A stretch of 64,000 nucleotides of DNA, from NCBI GenBank assembly GCA_963722575.1, contig CAVRNR010000006.1:930001-994000 (forward strand), written 5' to 3'. The notes under the pieces are model-generated. The model searched no databases. It saw only the letters and a program-made list of their open reading frames with translations, and had not been told where the DNA came from. The number at the start of each line of letters is the position of its first letter. The stretch's first letter is position 1. Positions 34,522-43,570 of the stretch are shown here, in pieces. The position numbers and the translations under genes are program-made. The stretch is from Fen-178 sp963722575 (GTDB lineage: Bacteria > Acidobacteriota > Terriglobia > Bryobacterales > Bryobacteraceae).

Positions 34522-36174
34522 ATGAAGCAGGCGCCTGTCGCACTGTGCTGCGCAGTGCTGTTGGCTTGGCCGCTGAGGGCCGTCATTCGGGAGCCCATCA
34601 AAGTGGAGGGCGGGCTGCTGAGCGGCACGCCGGGGTGGGCTTGGGGAGTTCGGCAGTACCGTGGCATCCCGTTTGCCGCGCCTCCGGTGGGGAATAGGCG
34701 CTGGCGCCCGCCACAGCCGGTGATCCCCTGGCAGGGAGTGCGCGCGGCCGACCAATTCTCCGCCGCCTGTATGCAGGGGGGTCCGGGCTGGACAGCCGAA
34801 CAGATCTTCGACCCCGGCCTCAGGAACAGGAGTGAGGACTGCCTCTATCTGAACGTGTGGACACCGGCAGCCTCGGCGGGCGAGCGGCTGCCCGTGCTGG
34901 TGTGGATTCACGCCGGCGCCGGAATTATGGGATCGGCGGCGCGACCCTTGTACGACGGCAATGCCCTGGCGAAGAAGGGCGTGGTGGCAGTGAGCGCCAA
35001 CTACCGGCTGGGCGTCTTTGGCTGGTTCGCGCATCCGGAGTTGACCGCGGAATCCGAACATCGCTCCTCCGGCGACTATGGGGCGCTCGACCAGATTGCG
35101 GCGCTCCAGTGGGTGAAGCGGAACATCGCGCAATTCGGCGGCGATCCGGACAAGGTCACGATGTTCGGGCAGTCGGCAGGGTGCGGCGCCGTCAACGCGC
35201 TGGCCGCGTCCCCACTGGTCAAGGGTCTGGTCAGGGGAGGGATCGCCGAGTCTTGCGCCGTCTTTCTGGCCCGCATGATGACGCTCCCGGAGGCCGAAAA
35301 CATGGGCGCGCAATTCGCCAAGGCAATCGGAAAGCCAACGCTAGCGGCGTTGCGCGCCATGCCCGCCCAGGAACTGCTGGAGGCTTCCATCGGGTCCTCG
35401 GCCGTCAACAACGATCTGAATGCCGCGGAGGCGCCCCTGACGCTCAGCGTGCCCATCAATCGGACTCCAGCGTCGCCGAGAGGCCCCATCGTGGACGGCT
35501 GGTTTCTGCCCCAAGACATTTACACGATCTATTCGCAGGGGAAGCAGAACGACATTTCGTTGCTGACTGGGAGTACCAACGATGAGGGCCCCCAGGGGGA
35601 GGATATGGGCAGCGGCGCCGCGGCCCCACCGGACAGCGTCGCCGGCTACACGGCGTGGGTCAAGCGGATCTTCGGCGCCAGGGCGGACGCCCTGCTCGGA
35701 CTCTACCCGGCGAAGACCGGCGCGGAGGCCGCGAGAGCCTATCACGACGTCCGCCGCGACATCGTTTTTGCCGCGCATCGCGCCTGGGCCCAGGCGACCG
35801 CGGGAAAGTCGCCGGTCTACCTCTACAGATTCAGTCACATTCCCCCGCACCCCGAGGGGAACGGCAACAATCCACCGGCCCCGGTGGGGGCGCTGCACTC
35901 CTCAGAGATCCTGTACGTCTTCAACAACCTGCGCGTGAAGGACTACCCGTGGACCGACCTTGACCGGGAGATCGCGGACAGGTTGTCGTCCTACTGGACG
36001 AACTTCGCCAAGACCTCCAATCCGAACGGTCCAGGACTCGCCTTCTGGCCCGTGTACAATCCGAAGGACGAGTACTTGATGAACTTTGGGGACACGTTCA
36101 GGCTGGAACGGTTCAATTCGGCTGGTGCGGATCTGATTGCCGCCGCGAAGGAAGAACTTCGGGGGAAGCGCTGA
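34522..36174 (+). CDS. Secreted type-B carboxylesterase
   Basis: 550 residues from ATG 34522, five bases after the previous stop. Signal peptide MKQAPVALCCAVLLAWPLRA. Carboxylesterase-B motifs: RYRGIPFA-like VRQYRGIPFAAPPVG, SEDCLYLNVWTP, nucleophile serine in MFGQSAGCGAV, and histidine in VGALHSSEI. The oxyanion loop reads WIHAGAGIMG, where most relatives have H-G-G-G/A. A secreted ester hydrolase beside an exported sugar-acid enzyme suggests release of esterified plant or microbial sugars. Confidence 0.85.
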   Translation: MKQAPVALCCAVLLAWPLRAVIREPIKVEGGLLSGTPGWAWGVRQYRGIPFAAPPVGNRRWRPPQPVIPWQGVRAADQFSAACMQGGPGWTAEQIFDPGLRNRSEDCLYLNVWTPAASAGERLPVLVWIHAGAGIMGSAARPLYDGNALAKKGVVAVSANYRLGVFGWFAHPELTAESEHRSSGDYGALDQIAALQWVKRNIAQFGGDPDKVTMFGQSAGCGAVNALAASPLVKGLVRGGIAESCAVFLARMMTLPEAENMGAQFAKAIGKPTLAALRAMPAQELLEASIGSSAVNNDLNAAEAPLTLSVPINRTPASPRGPIVDGWFLPQDIYTIYSQGKQNDISLLTGSTNDEGPQGEDMGSGAAAPPDSVAGYTAWVKRIFGARADALLGLYPAKTGAEAARAYHDVRRDIVFAAHRAWAQATAGKSPVYLYRFSHIPPHPEGNGNNPPAPVGALHSSEILYVFNNLRVKDYPWTDLDREIADRLSSYWTNFAKTSNPNGPGLAFWPVYNPKDEYLMNFGDTFRLERFNSAGADLIAAAKEELRGKR

Positions 36175-36188
36175 GATAATTGATTTGC

Positions 36189-36233
36189 TGGAGCCACCCT
36201 CCGGGCTTGAACCGGAGACCTGCTGATTACGAA
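36189..36233 (-). other. tRNA-Thr(CGT) 3' fragment, likely attachment-site relic
   Basis: On the minus strand the sequence from 36233 to 36189 has an anticodon loop TTCGTAA (anticodon CGT), the 3' anticodon-stem strand TCAGC, variable loop AGGTC, a perfect T-arm (TCCGG, TTCAAGC, CCGGA), acceptor strand GGGTGGC, discriminator T and CCA. Upstream of the loop the anticodon stem, D-arm and 5' acceptor are missing. Such 3' halves are left at the end of elements that integrate at tRNA genes. It lies 15 bp beyond the carboxylesterase stop. Confidence 0.75.
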
Positions 36234-36838
36234 AAATGCACCCTGGTTCCAAACGCTCCATTGGTTCTATACGGAAGTGCTTGTTATCAATAACTTGGGG
36301 AAACTGCTCTCGCTCAAACAGTAACCCCGGCGGTTCGAAACAGATGGGGTTTTGACACAGTTCTGGCACAGCCAGATGGAAGGACAACGAGTTCGTTTCG
36401 TCGGCACCTCCATGAAAGCGCCTGCGTCTCCGCGGACCGCTGCCCCCCACATCGACACGAAAACGATTCTGACACGACAAAAGCATCTCGCTAAAAGCGC
36501 AGCCCAGGCCGAGCCAAACTCTCCCAGCGACAGGGTCTTCCGCAGATGCCCGGGTTGCGCAGGACTGGATGGCGTTTTCGGAATTCCTAACGAAGTGGTC
36601 CCGGACACATGCTGAGCGAAATTCCGAGAATCTTTACCTCCGCGCCGCCGGGACGGAATCGTCGTTGAACGGTTACGAATCATGCCAAAAAGAGGCGCGA
36701 AAAGCTCGGAGCGATTGAACAGGCGGCGGAACGCTGGCCCGGCGTCCAAAGACCGGTGCCGTCAGCCCACTCACATTGTATCGTTCGCCTAAACTCTATG
36801 ATGAAGAGGACAGCACTGAGGAGGTCCGATAAACTGCG
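36234..36838. other. Gene-poor stretch beyond the tRNA fragment
   Basis: About 600 bp in which I find no convincing gene. Open frames on both strands lack recognisable domains, ribosome binding sites or credible codon use. A candidate -10 box TATGAT lies at 36797-36802 and GAGGAGG at about 36819-36825, probably serving the DUF488 gene that begins at 36839. The stretch may be decayed DNA of an integrated element. Confidence 0.4.
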
Positions 36839-37064
36839 ATGAGCGGGGAGAGCGTGCCTGTCACCCTGGCGACGGTTTTCACTATCGGCCATTCGACGAG
36901 AGATCTTGACACCTTCATCCAAATGCTCCGCGTTCACGGCGTGACGCACCTGGTGGATGTGCGGACCATCCCGCGCTCTCGTCATAACCCGCAGTTTAAT
37001 CGTGACACCCTGCCGGAAGGACTTCGGCTAGCAGGAATCGCCTATACCCACATGGAGCAGCTAG
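36839..37064 (+). pseudogene. DUF488 gene, 5' part, interrupted by an IS
   Basis: The frame from ATG 36839 encodes a DUF488 N-terminus: FTIGHSTRDLDTFIQML, VDVRTIPRSRHNPQF and YTHMEQL, then runs into the IS at 37065. Joining 37064 to 39046, i.e. dropping the IS and one CTAG repeat, restores LGGLRHARPDSPNTGW, the expected DUF488 continuation, in the same frame. DUF488 proteins are small cytosolic proteins of unknown function with a conserved R/S-rich active-site-like region. The gene must have been intact until recently. Confidence 0.88.
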
Positions 37065-39041
37065 CCCAACTTCCGCAGTTGAGGTGACTCCGCAACTTTT
37101 TTTGGCCTGTTTTAAGGCTGCCGAACCCAGCGGACAAGAGAGCCGTCTTTTGTTTCCATCACGCTGTTGCCGCGGCTGAGTTTCAGAGTTCCGAAAAGCC
37201 GATGTAGTGACGACCAACCCTCTTGAATCGGAGCCGTAGATCCGTAGTATGGAGCTATGTACGTGCGGCCCTGCTATCGGAGGAAGGACGGCAAGCGCCA
37301 CGCTTACTGGGCCCTGGTAGAGAGCTATCGCACCCAGCGCGGACCGCGGCAGCGCGTGGTGGCTTGGCTGGGCGCGATGGATGAACGTGGCCGCCTGGGA
37401 GTGAAGCGCTGTGCCGAAGGGAGGACCACCCAGCAGGGCAGCTTGTTTCTGGAGGCTCAGCCGGAATGGGTGGAAGTCGATGTGAAGCGGGTGCATGTCG
37501 AGCGCAGCCGGAAATTCGGCGGCCCCTGGCTGGGGCTGGAGCTGCTGCGCCGGCTGGATCTGGATCGCTTTCTGGAAGAGAAGCTGCCCCAAGGACGAGA
37601 AGAGATTCCCTGGCCGCTGATGGCGACAGTGCTGGTGCTCGGGCAACTGTGCGACCCCTCCAGTGAGTTGCACTGGGCAGAGCGGTTCTACGAATCCAGC
37701 GCGCTACCGGACCTGTTGAGTGTGCCGGTCAAGAAGGTCAACGAGGACCGCTTGTACCGGGCGCTGGATGCTTTGCTGCCGCACAAGCCGGCGCTGGAGA
37801 AACACCTGAAGGAGAAGCTGGGAGAGTTGTTCGAGCTGGACTACGATCTGCTGCTGTATGACGTGACCAGCACGTACTTTGAAGGTCAGGCGGAGAAGAA
37901 CTCGCAAGCGCAGCGGGGCTATTCGCGCGACCATCGGCCGGACTGCAAGCAAGTCAACATCGCCCTGGTAGTGAGCCGTTGCGGGATGCCGCTGGGCTAC
38001 GAGATCTTCGCCGGCAATCGCAACGACGCCACCACGCTGGAAGAGATGGTCGGGCACATCGAAGGGCTCTATGGCCGGGCTAGCCGGATCTGGGTCATGG
38101 ACCGCGGGATGGCGGGCGAGGACAACGTGGAGTTCCTGCGCGAAGGTGGGCGGCGCTACATCGTAGGGACGGCGAAGAACTCCATGCGCAAGTTCGAGCA
38201 GGAGTTGCTGAGCGAAGACTGGCGGTTGGTGCATGCGGGGCTGGAAGTTCGCATCACACCGGCGCCGGGCGGGGAGGAGGTTTTCATCCTGTGCCGCAGC
38301 GCGGAGCGGCGGGCCAAAGAGCAGGCCATGCACGAGCGTTTCGAGAAGCGCATTGAGGAAGGCCTCGGAAAGATCCAGACCAGTTGCCTGAAGAAGAAAC
38401 AGAAGCCGGTGACGATCGCCACACGAGTGGGCCGGTTGCTGGGGCGGAACACGCGAGCGGCCGCGCTGTTCGAAGTGAAAGTGGAAACGGACGGCGGCGG
38501 GTTCGCTCGCCTGCGGTGGTCGAAGGTGGAAGCCTGGAGAGAGTGGGCGCGCTTGAGTGAGGGCTGTTACGTGCTGCGCAGCAACGTGACCGATTGGAGC
38601 CCGGAAGATCTGTGGCGGGCCTACATCCAGTTGACCGAGGCCGAGGCAGCGTTTCACATTCACAAGTCCGACCTGGGGATCCGCCCGGTGCGGCATCAGA
38701 AAGAAGATCGAGTGCAGGCCCACATCCTGGTTTGCTTTTTGGCCTATGTGCTCTGGAAGACTCTCGCCGCGAGTTGCCGCGAGGCGGGACTGGGAGACGA
38801 ACCGAGGCAAGTGTTCGAGGCCCTGTCGGAGATCGCGATGGTCGATGTGGTGCTGCCGACCAGATCCGGGCAAGTGATCCGCAAGCGTTGCATCAGCCGG
38901 GCCACCGAGCACCAGCAGATCTTGCTCCAGCGGCTCGGCCTGAAGCTGCCCAGCGCACTGGAACGAGCGGCAATGTAGTGGAAACTCGCCCATGCGGCGC
39001 TTGAAAGCAAAGAGTTTATTCTTCCAACTGCGGAACTTGGG
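37065..39041 (+). mobile_element. IS1634-family insertion sequence, copy 2 (1977 bp)
   Basis: Same length and ends as the copy at 7687-9663 and, so far as I can compare, nearly identical in sequence. Ends read CCCAACTTCCGCAGTTG from 37065 and CCCAAGTTCCGCAGTTG inward from 39041. Direct repeats CTAG lie at 37061-37064 and 39042-39045. It splits a DUF488 gene. Copies 1 and 2 are in inverted orientation 27 kb apart and could recombine to invert the DNA between them. Confidence 0.93.
37257..38978 (+). CDS. IS1634-family transposase (copy 2)
   Basis: 573 residues, intact, identical to the copy-1 transposase except for lysine where copy 1 has glutamate (SVPVKKVNED, codon AAG, near residue 159). 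The DDE residues lie in LLYDVTSTYFEGQ, IWVMDRGMAGEDN and the YIQLTEAEAAFHIHKSDLG region. The single change is close to a helical DNA-binding/insertion part, and its effect is unknown. Both copies could be active. Confidence 0.92.
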   Translation: MYVRPCYRRKDGKRHAYWALVESYRTQRGPRQRVVAWLGAMDERGRLGVKRCAEGRTTQQGSLFLEAQPEWVEVDVKRVHVERSRKFGGPWLGLELLRRLDLDRFLEEKLPQGREEIPWPLMATVLVLGQLCDPSSELHWAERFYESSALPDLLSVPVKKVNEDRLYRALDALLPHKPALEKHLKEKLGELFELDYDLLLYDVTSTYFEGQAEKNSQAQRGYSRDHRPDCKQVNIALVVSRCGMPLGYEIFAGNRNDATTLEEMVGHIEGLYGRASRIWVMDRGMAGEDNVEFLREGGRRYIVGTAKNSMRKFEQELLSEDWRLVHAGLEVRITPAPGGEEVFILCRSAERRAKEQAMHERFEKRIEEGLGKIQTSCLKKKQKPVTIATRVGRLLGRNTRAAALFEVKVETDGGGFARLRWSKVEAWREWARLSEGCYVLRSNVTDWSPEDLWRAYIQLTEAEAAFHIHKSDLGIRPVRHQKEDRVQAHILVCFLAYVLWKTLAASCREAGLGDEPRQVFEALSEIAMVDVVLPTRSGQVIRKRCISRATEHQQILLQRLGLKLPSALERAAM

Positions 39042-39371
39042 CTAGGCGGACTGCGCCATGCACGCCCAGACTCCCCGAACACCGGCTGGCACAACTCCTC
39101 GTTCCGGGGTTTCGCCGATTACATGCAAACGCCGGAATTCGAGGCCGGTCTGGAGAGGCTCATTCAACTCGCGTTATGCGAGCAGGCCGTAATTATGTGC
39201 GCCGAGGCAGTACCCTGGCGCTGTCATCGGTCACTGATAGCGGACGCACTGAAGGTACGTGGCATGCAGGTCCAGAATATCATGGGCGCAGGCCGGACAC
39301 AGCTGCACTTGCTTACTCCCTTCGCAAAGGTCTCGGGCATCCATATCACCTATCCTCACGAGACAAGGTGA
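39042..39371 (+). pseudogene. DUF488 gene, 3' part, separated by an IS
   Basis: Reads GGLRHARPDSPNTGW, FRGFADYMQTPEFEAGLERL, a catalytic-like MCAEAVPWRCHRSLIADAL and ends HITYPHETR. The C-A-E-x-x-P-W-x-C-H-R segment is the conserved DUF488 signature. The internal ATG at 39123 could allow a short product, but this would lack the N-terminal half. Confidence 0.88.
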
Positions 39372-39418
39372 CGTCAGGAAATGCCGCTCTGAGCCAGCTC
39401 GATCGCTTTTCGGCTTGG

Positions 39419-40771
39419 TCACCCCACTTGGGACTGCGGACTAAGCAGGGAGTTCAGGTGCTCTTCCGGAATTCCAGACCGTTCACGCGCTACCTCGCGA
39501 ATCGTGCGGCCGGTGGCATAGGCTTCTTTCACGAGAGCGGCGGCCTTCTCGTAGCCAATCTCGCGAGTCAGGGCTGTGCCCAGCGCGAGCGACTGTTCGA
39601 CAAAGCCCTCGGCACGTGGCCGGTCGGCCTCCAATCCATCTATTAGTTTTTCCGCGAAGTTTCTGGTACCAGCGGCGAGCAGTTCGATGGAATCGAGCAG
39701 GTTATATGCCATCACGGGCATCATCGCGTTGAGCTCGAGATTCCCCGCCGCGGAACACCACGCGATCGCGGCGTCATAGCCGATCACCTGCGCGCAGATC
39801 ATCAGTAGGCTCTCGGCGATTACCGGGTTGACTTTGCCCGGCATTATGCTCGATCCGGGCTGGACTGCTGGCAGCTTCAATTCTCCCAATCCACAGCGTG
39901 GCCCGGAACCAAGCCAACGGATGTCGTTCGCGATCTTGGTCAGCGCCACTGCGTAGGCGCGCAGGGCGCCGCTCAGAAAGCAGGCTGCATCGCGCGCGGC
40001 CTGCGCTTCGAAGTGGTTGCGAGCTTCGACGAACGGTAGTCCGGTTCGGCGCGCGATCTCAACAATGGCGCCCTGGGCGAACCCAGGCGGCGCGTTCAAG
40101 CCGGTGCCCACCGCCGTTCCGCCGAGTGGCAATTCATAAATGCCGGCTAGCGCGGCTTCGATGCGTTCACACGCCGCTTCTACCTGACGAGCGTAGCCAC
40201 TGAATTCCTGCCCCATACGGATGGGTACCGCATCCTGTAAGTGAGTTCGCCCAATCTTGATGATGTCGTGGAACTCCGCAGTCTTGCATTCCAACGATGC
40301 GCCGAGTTGTCGCATAGCCGGCAGCAACCGGACAACCAGAGATTCTGCAACCGCGATGTGCATGGCGGTGGGGATCACATCGTTGCTCGATTGCCCTCGA
40401 TTCACGTGATCGTTGGGGTGGGCACCGGCGAGATGGCCGATCACCTCATTGGCGTTCATGTTCGTGGAAGTGCCGCTGCCAGTTTGGAAGATGTCGATTG
40501 GGAACTCGTTGTCGTACCGGCCTTCCGCAACCTGTTCTGACGCGGCTTCGATCGATTCCGCCAGAGTTGCCGGCAGGTGACCCATGCGGCCATTCATCTT
40601 GGCGGCGGCGCTTTTGACTATCCCCAGCGCACGGATAAACGACCGCGGGAAGCGCCTGCCGCTGATCGGGAAGTTCTGGACTGCTCGCGCCGTCTGCGGC
40701 CCGTAGAGCGCCGAGACCGGTATCTGCATGTCCCCCATAGTGTCGCGTTCGATTCTGAAGGAGTCGATCAT
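39419..40771 (-). CDS. fumC: Class II fumarate hydratase
   Basis: 450 residues from ATG 40771. Fumarase/aspartase superfamily motifs are present in order: TGSGTSTNMNANEVIGHLAG, HPNDHVNRGQSSND, IKIGRTHLQDAVPIRMGQEF and the signature GSSIMPGKVNPV with the catalytic serine. It interconverts fumarate and malate in the TCA cycle without an iron-sulfur cluster. A broken second copy of its 5' half lies at about 43 kb. Directly upstream a short fragment of a flavin reductase gene is fused, so it sits in a duplicated segment. Confidence 0.93.
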   Translation of the reverse strand: MIDSFRIERDTMGDMQIPVSALYGPQTARAVQNFPISGRRFPRSFIRALGIVKSAAAKMNGRMGHLPATLAESIEAASEQVAEGRYDNEFPIDIFQTGSGTSTNMNANEVIGHLAGAHPNDHVNRGQSSNDVIPTAMHIAVAESLVVRLLPAMRQLGASLECKTAEFHDIIKIGRTHLQDAVPIRMGQEFSGYARQVEAACERIEAALAGIYELPLGGTAVGTGLNAPPGFAQGAIVEIARRTGLPFVEARNHFEAQAARDAACFLSGALRAYAVALTKIANDIRWLGSGPRCGLGELKLPAVQPGSSIMPGKVNPVIAESLLMICAQVIGYDAAIAWCSAAGNLELNAMMPVMAYNLLDSIELLAAGTRNFAEKLIDGLEADRPRAEGFVEQSLALGTALTREIGYEKAAALVKEAYATGRTIREVARERSGIPEEHLNSLLSPQSQVG

Positions 40772-40827
40772 GATTCTATTGTGAGGCCTTGCAGGAGGTT
40801 TGCGGGCGTTCGAACCGGCGGGTGCGG

Positions 40828-40880
40828 ACCACAACAGCTTTCGAGTTCGATAAGCCTTCCGGATTTGCGTTCACCACTTC
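40828..40880 (+). pseudogene. Fragment of the flavin/ferredoxin reductase gene
   Basis: About 50 bp matching codons ~21-37 of the reductase at 43815-44576: GTGCGGACC... reading FEFDKPSGFAF here and FEFDKPSGFVF there, with a two-base deletion just before it. It follows the fumC upstream region directly, where the other copy has ~230 bp more. The rest of 40772-41221 (450 bp) shows no gene that I can support. Confidence 0.6.
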
Positions 40881-41221
40881 TCGCCGATGGCCCGATGAAC
40901 TGCTCGACCGCCCGTCGGGCGACGTGGCGAAGTCGTGATCCTCGGGTTCGCTTGAACGGGCAGGCATTATACGATCACGGCATAGGATGCAATGCGGAGA
41001 GAAGGCTAGCCTCGTGGAAGAGCGCCACAAGGCGGCCATTGCTTACTCGCGGGCCGCAAGGGCGCTGGCCCGGAAAAGGAGCAACCCTGCTCGTAAGCCT
41101 CTGTTGGGCTCGCGAAACGTGCCCAGTGGACCCGAGCTAGGGATGGCGCGAATAGGTGAGGATGGGTCGGCGGCCAGCAGGTCACGACTCGGGCGATTAT
41201 CGCCGCGGATGAAGGCTGCGA

Positions 41222-42220
41222 TCATGCTCCCAACTTCAACCCGGAGGGCCGGGTGGCGTGAAAGAGAAATCGGCCGGGGACCAGGGAGGCGAGCAGGCCG
41301 GCATGGCCGGAGGCAATGATGGCGCGGAAGGCGGAGGAGACCAGGAAGGGGCGGCGGAGCAGGCGGCGGCAATCGCGAAGATATGACGCGGCGGGCGCGC
41401 CACGCGCGGCGGCGATGCCGGCGAGTTCGCCGGTAAGCATGGCGTTGAGGATGCCGGAGCCAGTAAAGGGGTCGGTGAAGCCAAGCGAGTCACCGGCGCG
41501 GTAGGTAACCTCGTCGCCGGGCTGTCTAAGCCGTTCGGAAAAGACGAGTGGGCCGGTGACGAGCCAATCCATGGTGCGAGCGAGTGGGCGCAGGCGCTCG
41601 GAGAGCGGAGCGCAGCAATGGAGGAGATCGCCGGGGTGAAAGCCGAAGGATCGGAGGCTTCGCTCCGGAGCGAGACCGCAAACGTTGGTGGCGCCGTTTT
41701 CGATGGCGCTGATTCCGACGTAGCAGCTTTGGAAGAAGTAGAGTTCCACGTTGTCGTTGACGGGCCCGCTGAAGTGGGCCTTAAACCCGAAAAGACGGTC
41801 GCCAGCTGGAGCGATGGACCTGCGGCCGGCGGCGAGGATAACTGCAACTCCCTGGGCGGCGGTGGACCAGTGCTCGCGAACCACTTGCGCGCCTGCGCTT
41901 GCGGCGTGTTCGAGGAGGAGACGGTCGAGTTCGTAGCGACTGAGGCCGTAGGCGGGTTCGGGCAGCGGATGGCGGATGACACGCATGCCGAAGTGGAGTC
42001 GCATCGCACTCAGGACGGCCGGGCGGAGTTGAAGGAAACCCGCCTCGCAGCCAACGCCACGAAGCAGTGGGAGGATGGCAGGCGACAGGAATTCGCCGCA
42101 GACCTTGTGCCGCGGGAAGGCGGACTTTTCGAAGATCCGCACCGGAGCGCCCTCACGCATGGCGGCAAATGCGGCCATAGCGCCGGCTGGGCCCCCGCCC
42201 ACAACATGGACCGCCCGCAT
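41222..42220 (-). CDS. FAD-dependent oxidoreductase (geranylgeranyl-reductase-like)
   Basis: 332 residues. Dinucleotide-binding motif VHVVGGGPAGAMAAF at the N-terminus, then FPRHKVCGEFLSP, typical of the GGR/flavoprotein group, and the second FAD motif GDSLGFTDPFTGSGI. Such proteins reduce double bonds of isoprenoids or act on polyketide/phenolic products. It is divergent from a methyltransferase with starts 34 bp apart; in other Acidobacteriota these two kinds occur with a type III polyketide synthase, which is absent here. Confidence 0.8.
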   Translation of the reverse strand: MRAVHVVGGGPAGAMAAFAAMREGAPVRIFEKSAFPRHKVCGEFLSPAILPLLRGVGCEAGFLQLRPAVLSAMRLHFGMRVIRHPLPEPAYGLSRYELDRLLLEHAASAGAQVVREHWSTAAQGVAVILAAGRRSIAPAGDRLFGFKAHFSGPVNDNVELYFFQSCYVGISAIENGATNVCGLAPERSLRSFGFHPGDLLHCCAPLSERLRPLARTMDWLVTGPLVFSERLRQPGDEVTYRAGDSLGFTDPFTGSGILNAMLTGELAGIAAARGAPAASYLRDCRRLLRRPFLVSSAFRAIIASGHAGLLASLVPGRFLFHATRPSGLKLGA

Positions 42221-42254
42221 CAGCGCTCCTCCTGAGTGTCATTATACGGAGAGG

Positions 42255-42893
42255 ATGCAACGTTCCTTTGAGGAGGAGATTCTGGATGTCGGCGGACTGC
42301 TGCCCGAAGTGCTGGAGCGGGCGCACCGCAGACTTTCCCAGACACACAGCCTACTGGGTAACCATGCGGCGATTCTGCGGGCGTTGAGGTGTGACGGGAC
42401 GGTGCGGCGAGTCCTCGACATCGGGTGTGGGCACGGCGGGTTGCTGAAGAAAGTGCGGCGACAAATGGGGGTGGAGGTGCTGGGTGTGGATCTGCGGCCG
42501 CCGGAGGGTGGCGCGGGGGAGTCCCCGATTCTGAAACTGGACGCCGTGCGGGAGACTCTACCGCGGGCCGACGTGGCCGTGAGCGTATGCCTGGTTCATC
42601 ACCTGCGCGACGAGGAGTTTGTCGAGATGATCCGGAATGTCGGGCGAGCTTGCCGGCGGTTCGTGATTCTGGACCTGGTTAGGCATCGTGTGCCACTGGC
42701 CCTGTTCACCGCGTTCGCGCCGCTGTGCTTGCCAAGAGTGAATGTGCTCGACGGGCGCCAGTCTATCCGGCGGGCGTACACGCCGGAGGGGTTTCGCGCG
42801 TTGATCGCGCGGGCGGTGTCAGGGACGGGCGGGAGTTTTCGACACAGGGTGGCGCCCCTCTGGATCCGGCAAACGGCGGATATTCGCTACTGA
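42255..42893 (+). CDS. Class I SAM-dependent methyltransferase
   Basis: 212 residues from ATG 42255 (GGAGAGG upstream). SAM-binding motif I is VLDIGCGHGGLLKKV; VEVLGVDLRPP carries the acidic ribose-binding residue; motif IV region is ADVAVSVCLVHHL. The family methylates small molecules; a quinone, phenolic or polyketide product would fit the divergent flavoprotein neighbour. The C-terminus ends just before the fumC pseudogene. Confidence 0.8.
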   Translation: MQRSFEEEILDVGGLLPEVLERAHRRLSQTHSLLGNHAAILRALRCDGTVRRVLDIGCGHGGLLKKVRRQMGVEVLGVDLRPPEGGAGESPILKLDAVRETLPRADVAVSVCLVHHLRDEEFVEMIRNVGRACRRFVILDLVRHRVPLALFTAFAPLCLPRVNVLDGRQSIRRAYTPEGFRALIARAVSGTGGSFRHRVAPLWIRQTADIRY

Positions 42894-42996
42894 GATGAAT
42901 CGCGGAAGGGTCTTGCGTCAACCGACCACGGCCCAGCTCCAACGGTTAACAGGAAAGACGTCGGTGTGTGCCACATGTGCGGCAGCCCAGAAGCCA

Positions 42997-43570
42997 AATT
43001 GAAGCTGCCAGCAGTCCAGCCCGCGGCTTCGATGCGTTCACACGCCGCTTCTACCTGACGAGCGTAGCCACTGAATTCCTGCCCCATACGGATGGGTACC
43101 GCATCCTGCAAGTGAGTTCGTCCGATCTTGACGATGTCGTGGAACTGCGCAGCCTTACGTTCCAAGGATGCACCGAGTTGTCGCACGGCCAGCAACACAT
43201 CGTTGCTCGATTGCCCTCGATTCACGTGATCGTTAGGGTGGGCGTCTGCGAGATGGCCGATTACCTCATTGGCAGTCATGTTCGTGGAAGTGCCGCTGCC
43301 AGTTTGGAAGATGCGATCGGGAATTCATTGTCGTATCGCCCTTCCACGAACTCTTCTGCCGCGGCTTCGATAGATGCCGCCAGAGCCGGCAGCAGGTGAC
43401 CCATCCGGCCGTTCATGGTTGCGGCGGCGCTTTTGATCATTCCCAACGCACGGATAAACGAGCGCGGGAAGCGTTTACCGCTGATTGGGAAATTCTGGAC
43501 AGCTTTCGCTGTCTGCGGCCCGTAGAGTGCCGAGGCGGGCACCTGCATGTCTCCCATAGTGTGCGTTCGA
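42997..43570 (-). pseudogene. Decayed second copy of fumC (5' half)
   Basis: Closely matches the intact fumC. Reading from its 3' to 5' side: the N-terminus MGDMQVPASALYGPQTA is kept, there is a one-base deletion near 43313 that shifts the frame, about 50 bp are missing near 43195, and similarity stops at codons for ACERIEA (about 43022). The last ~27 bases (42996-43022), AATTGAAGCTGCCAGCAG..., are a fumC piece (LKLPAVQP) in the opposite orientation. The downstream half of the gene is absent. Confidence 0.88.

Noticed and set aside
36267..36749. 160-codon minus-strand frame in the gene-poor tail after the tRNA fragment
   Set aside because: No recognisable domain, ribosome binding site or credible codon bias; a parallel frame in the same region is equally open.
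40987..41319. Plus-strand frame antisense to the end of the FAD oxidoreductase
   Set aside because: Overlaps a well-supported gene and is arginine-rich; only the first ~25 codons look vaguely protein-like.
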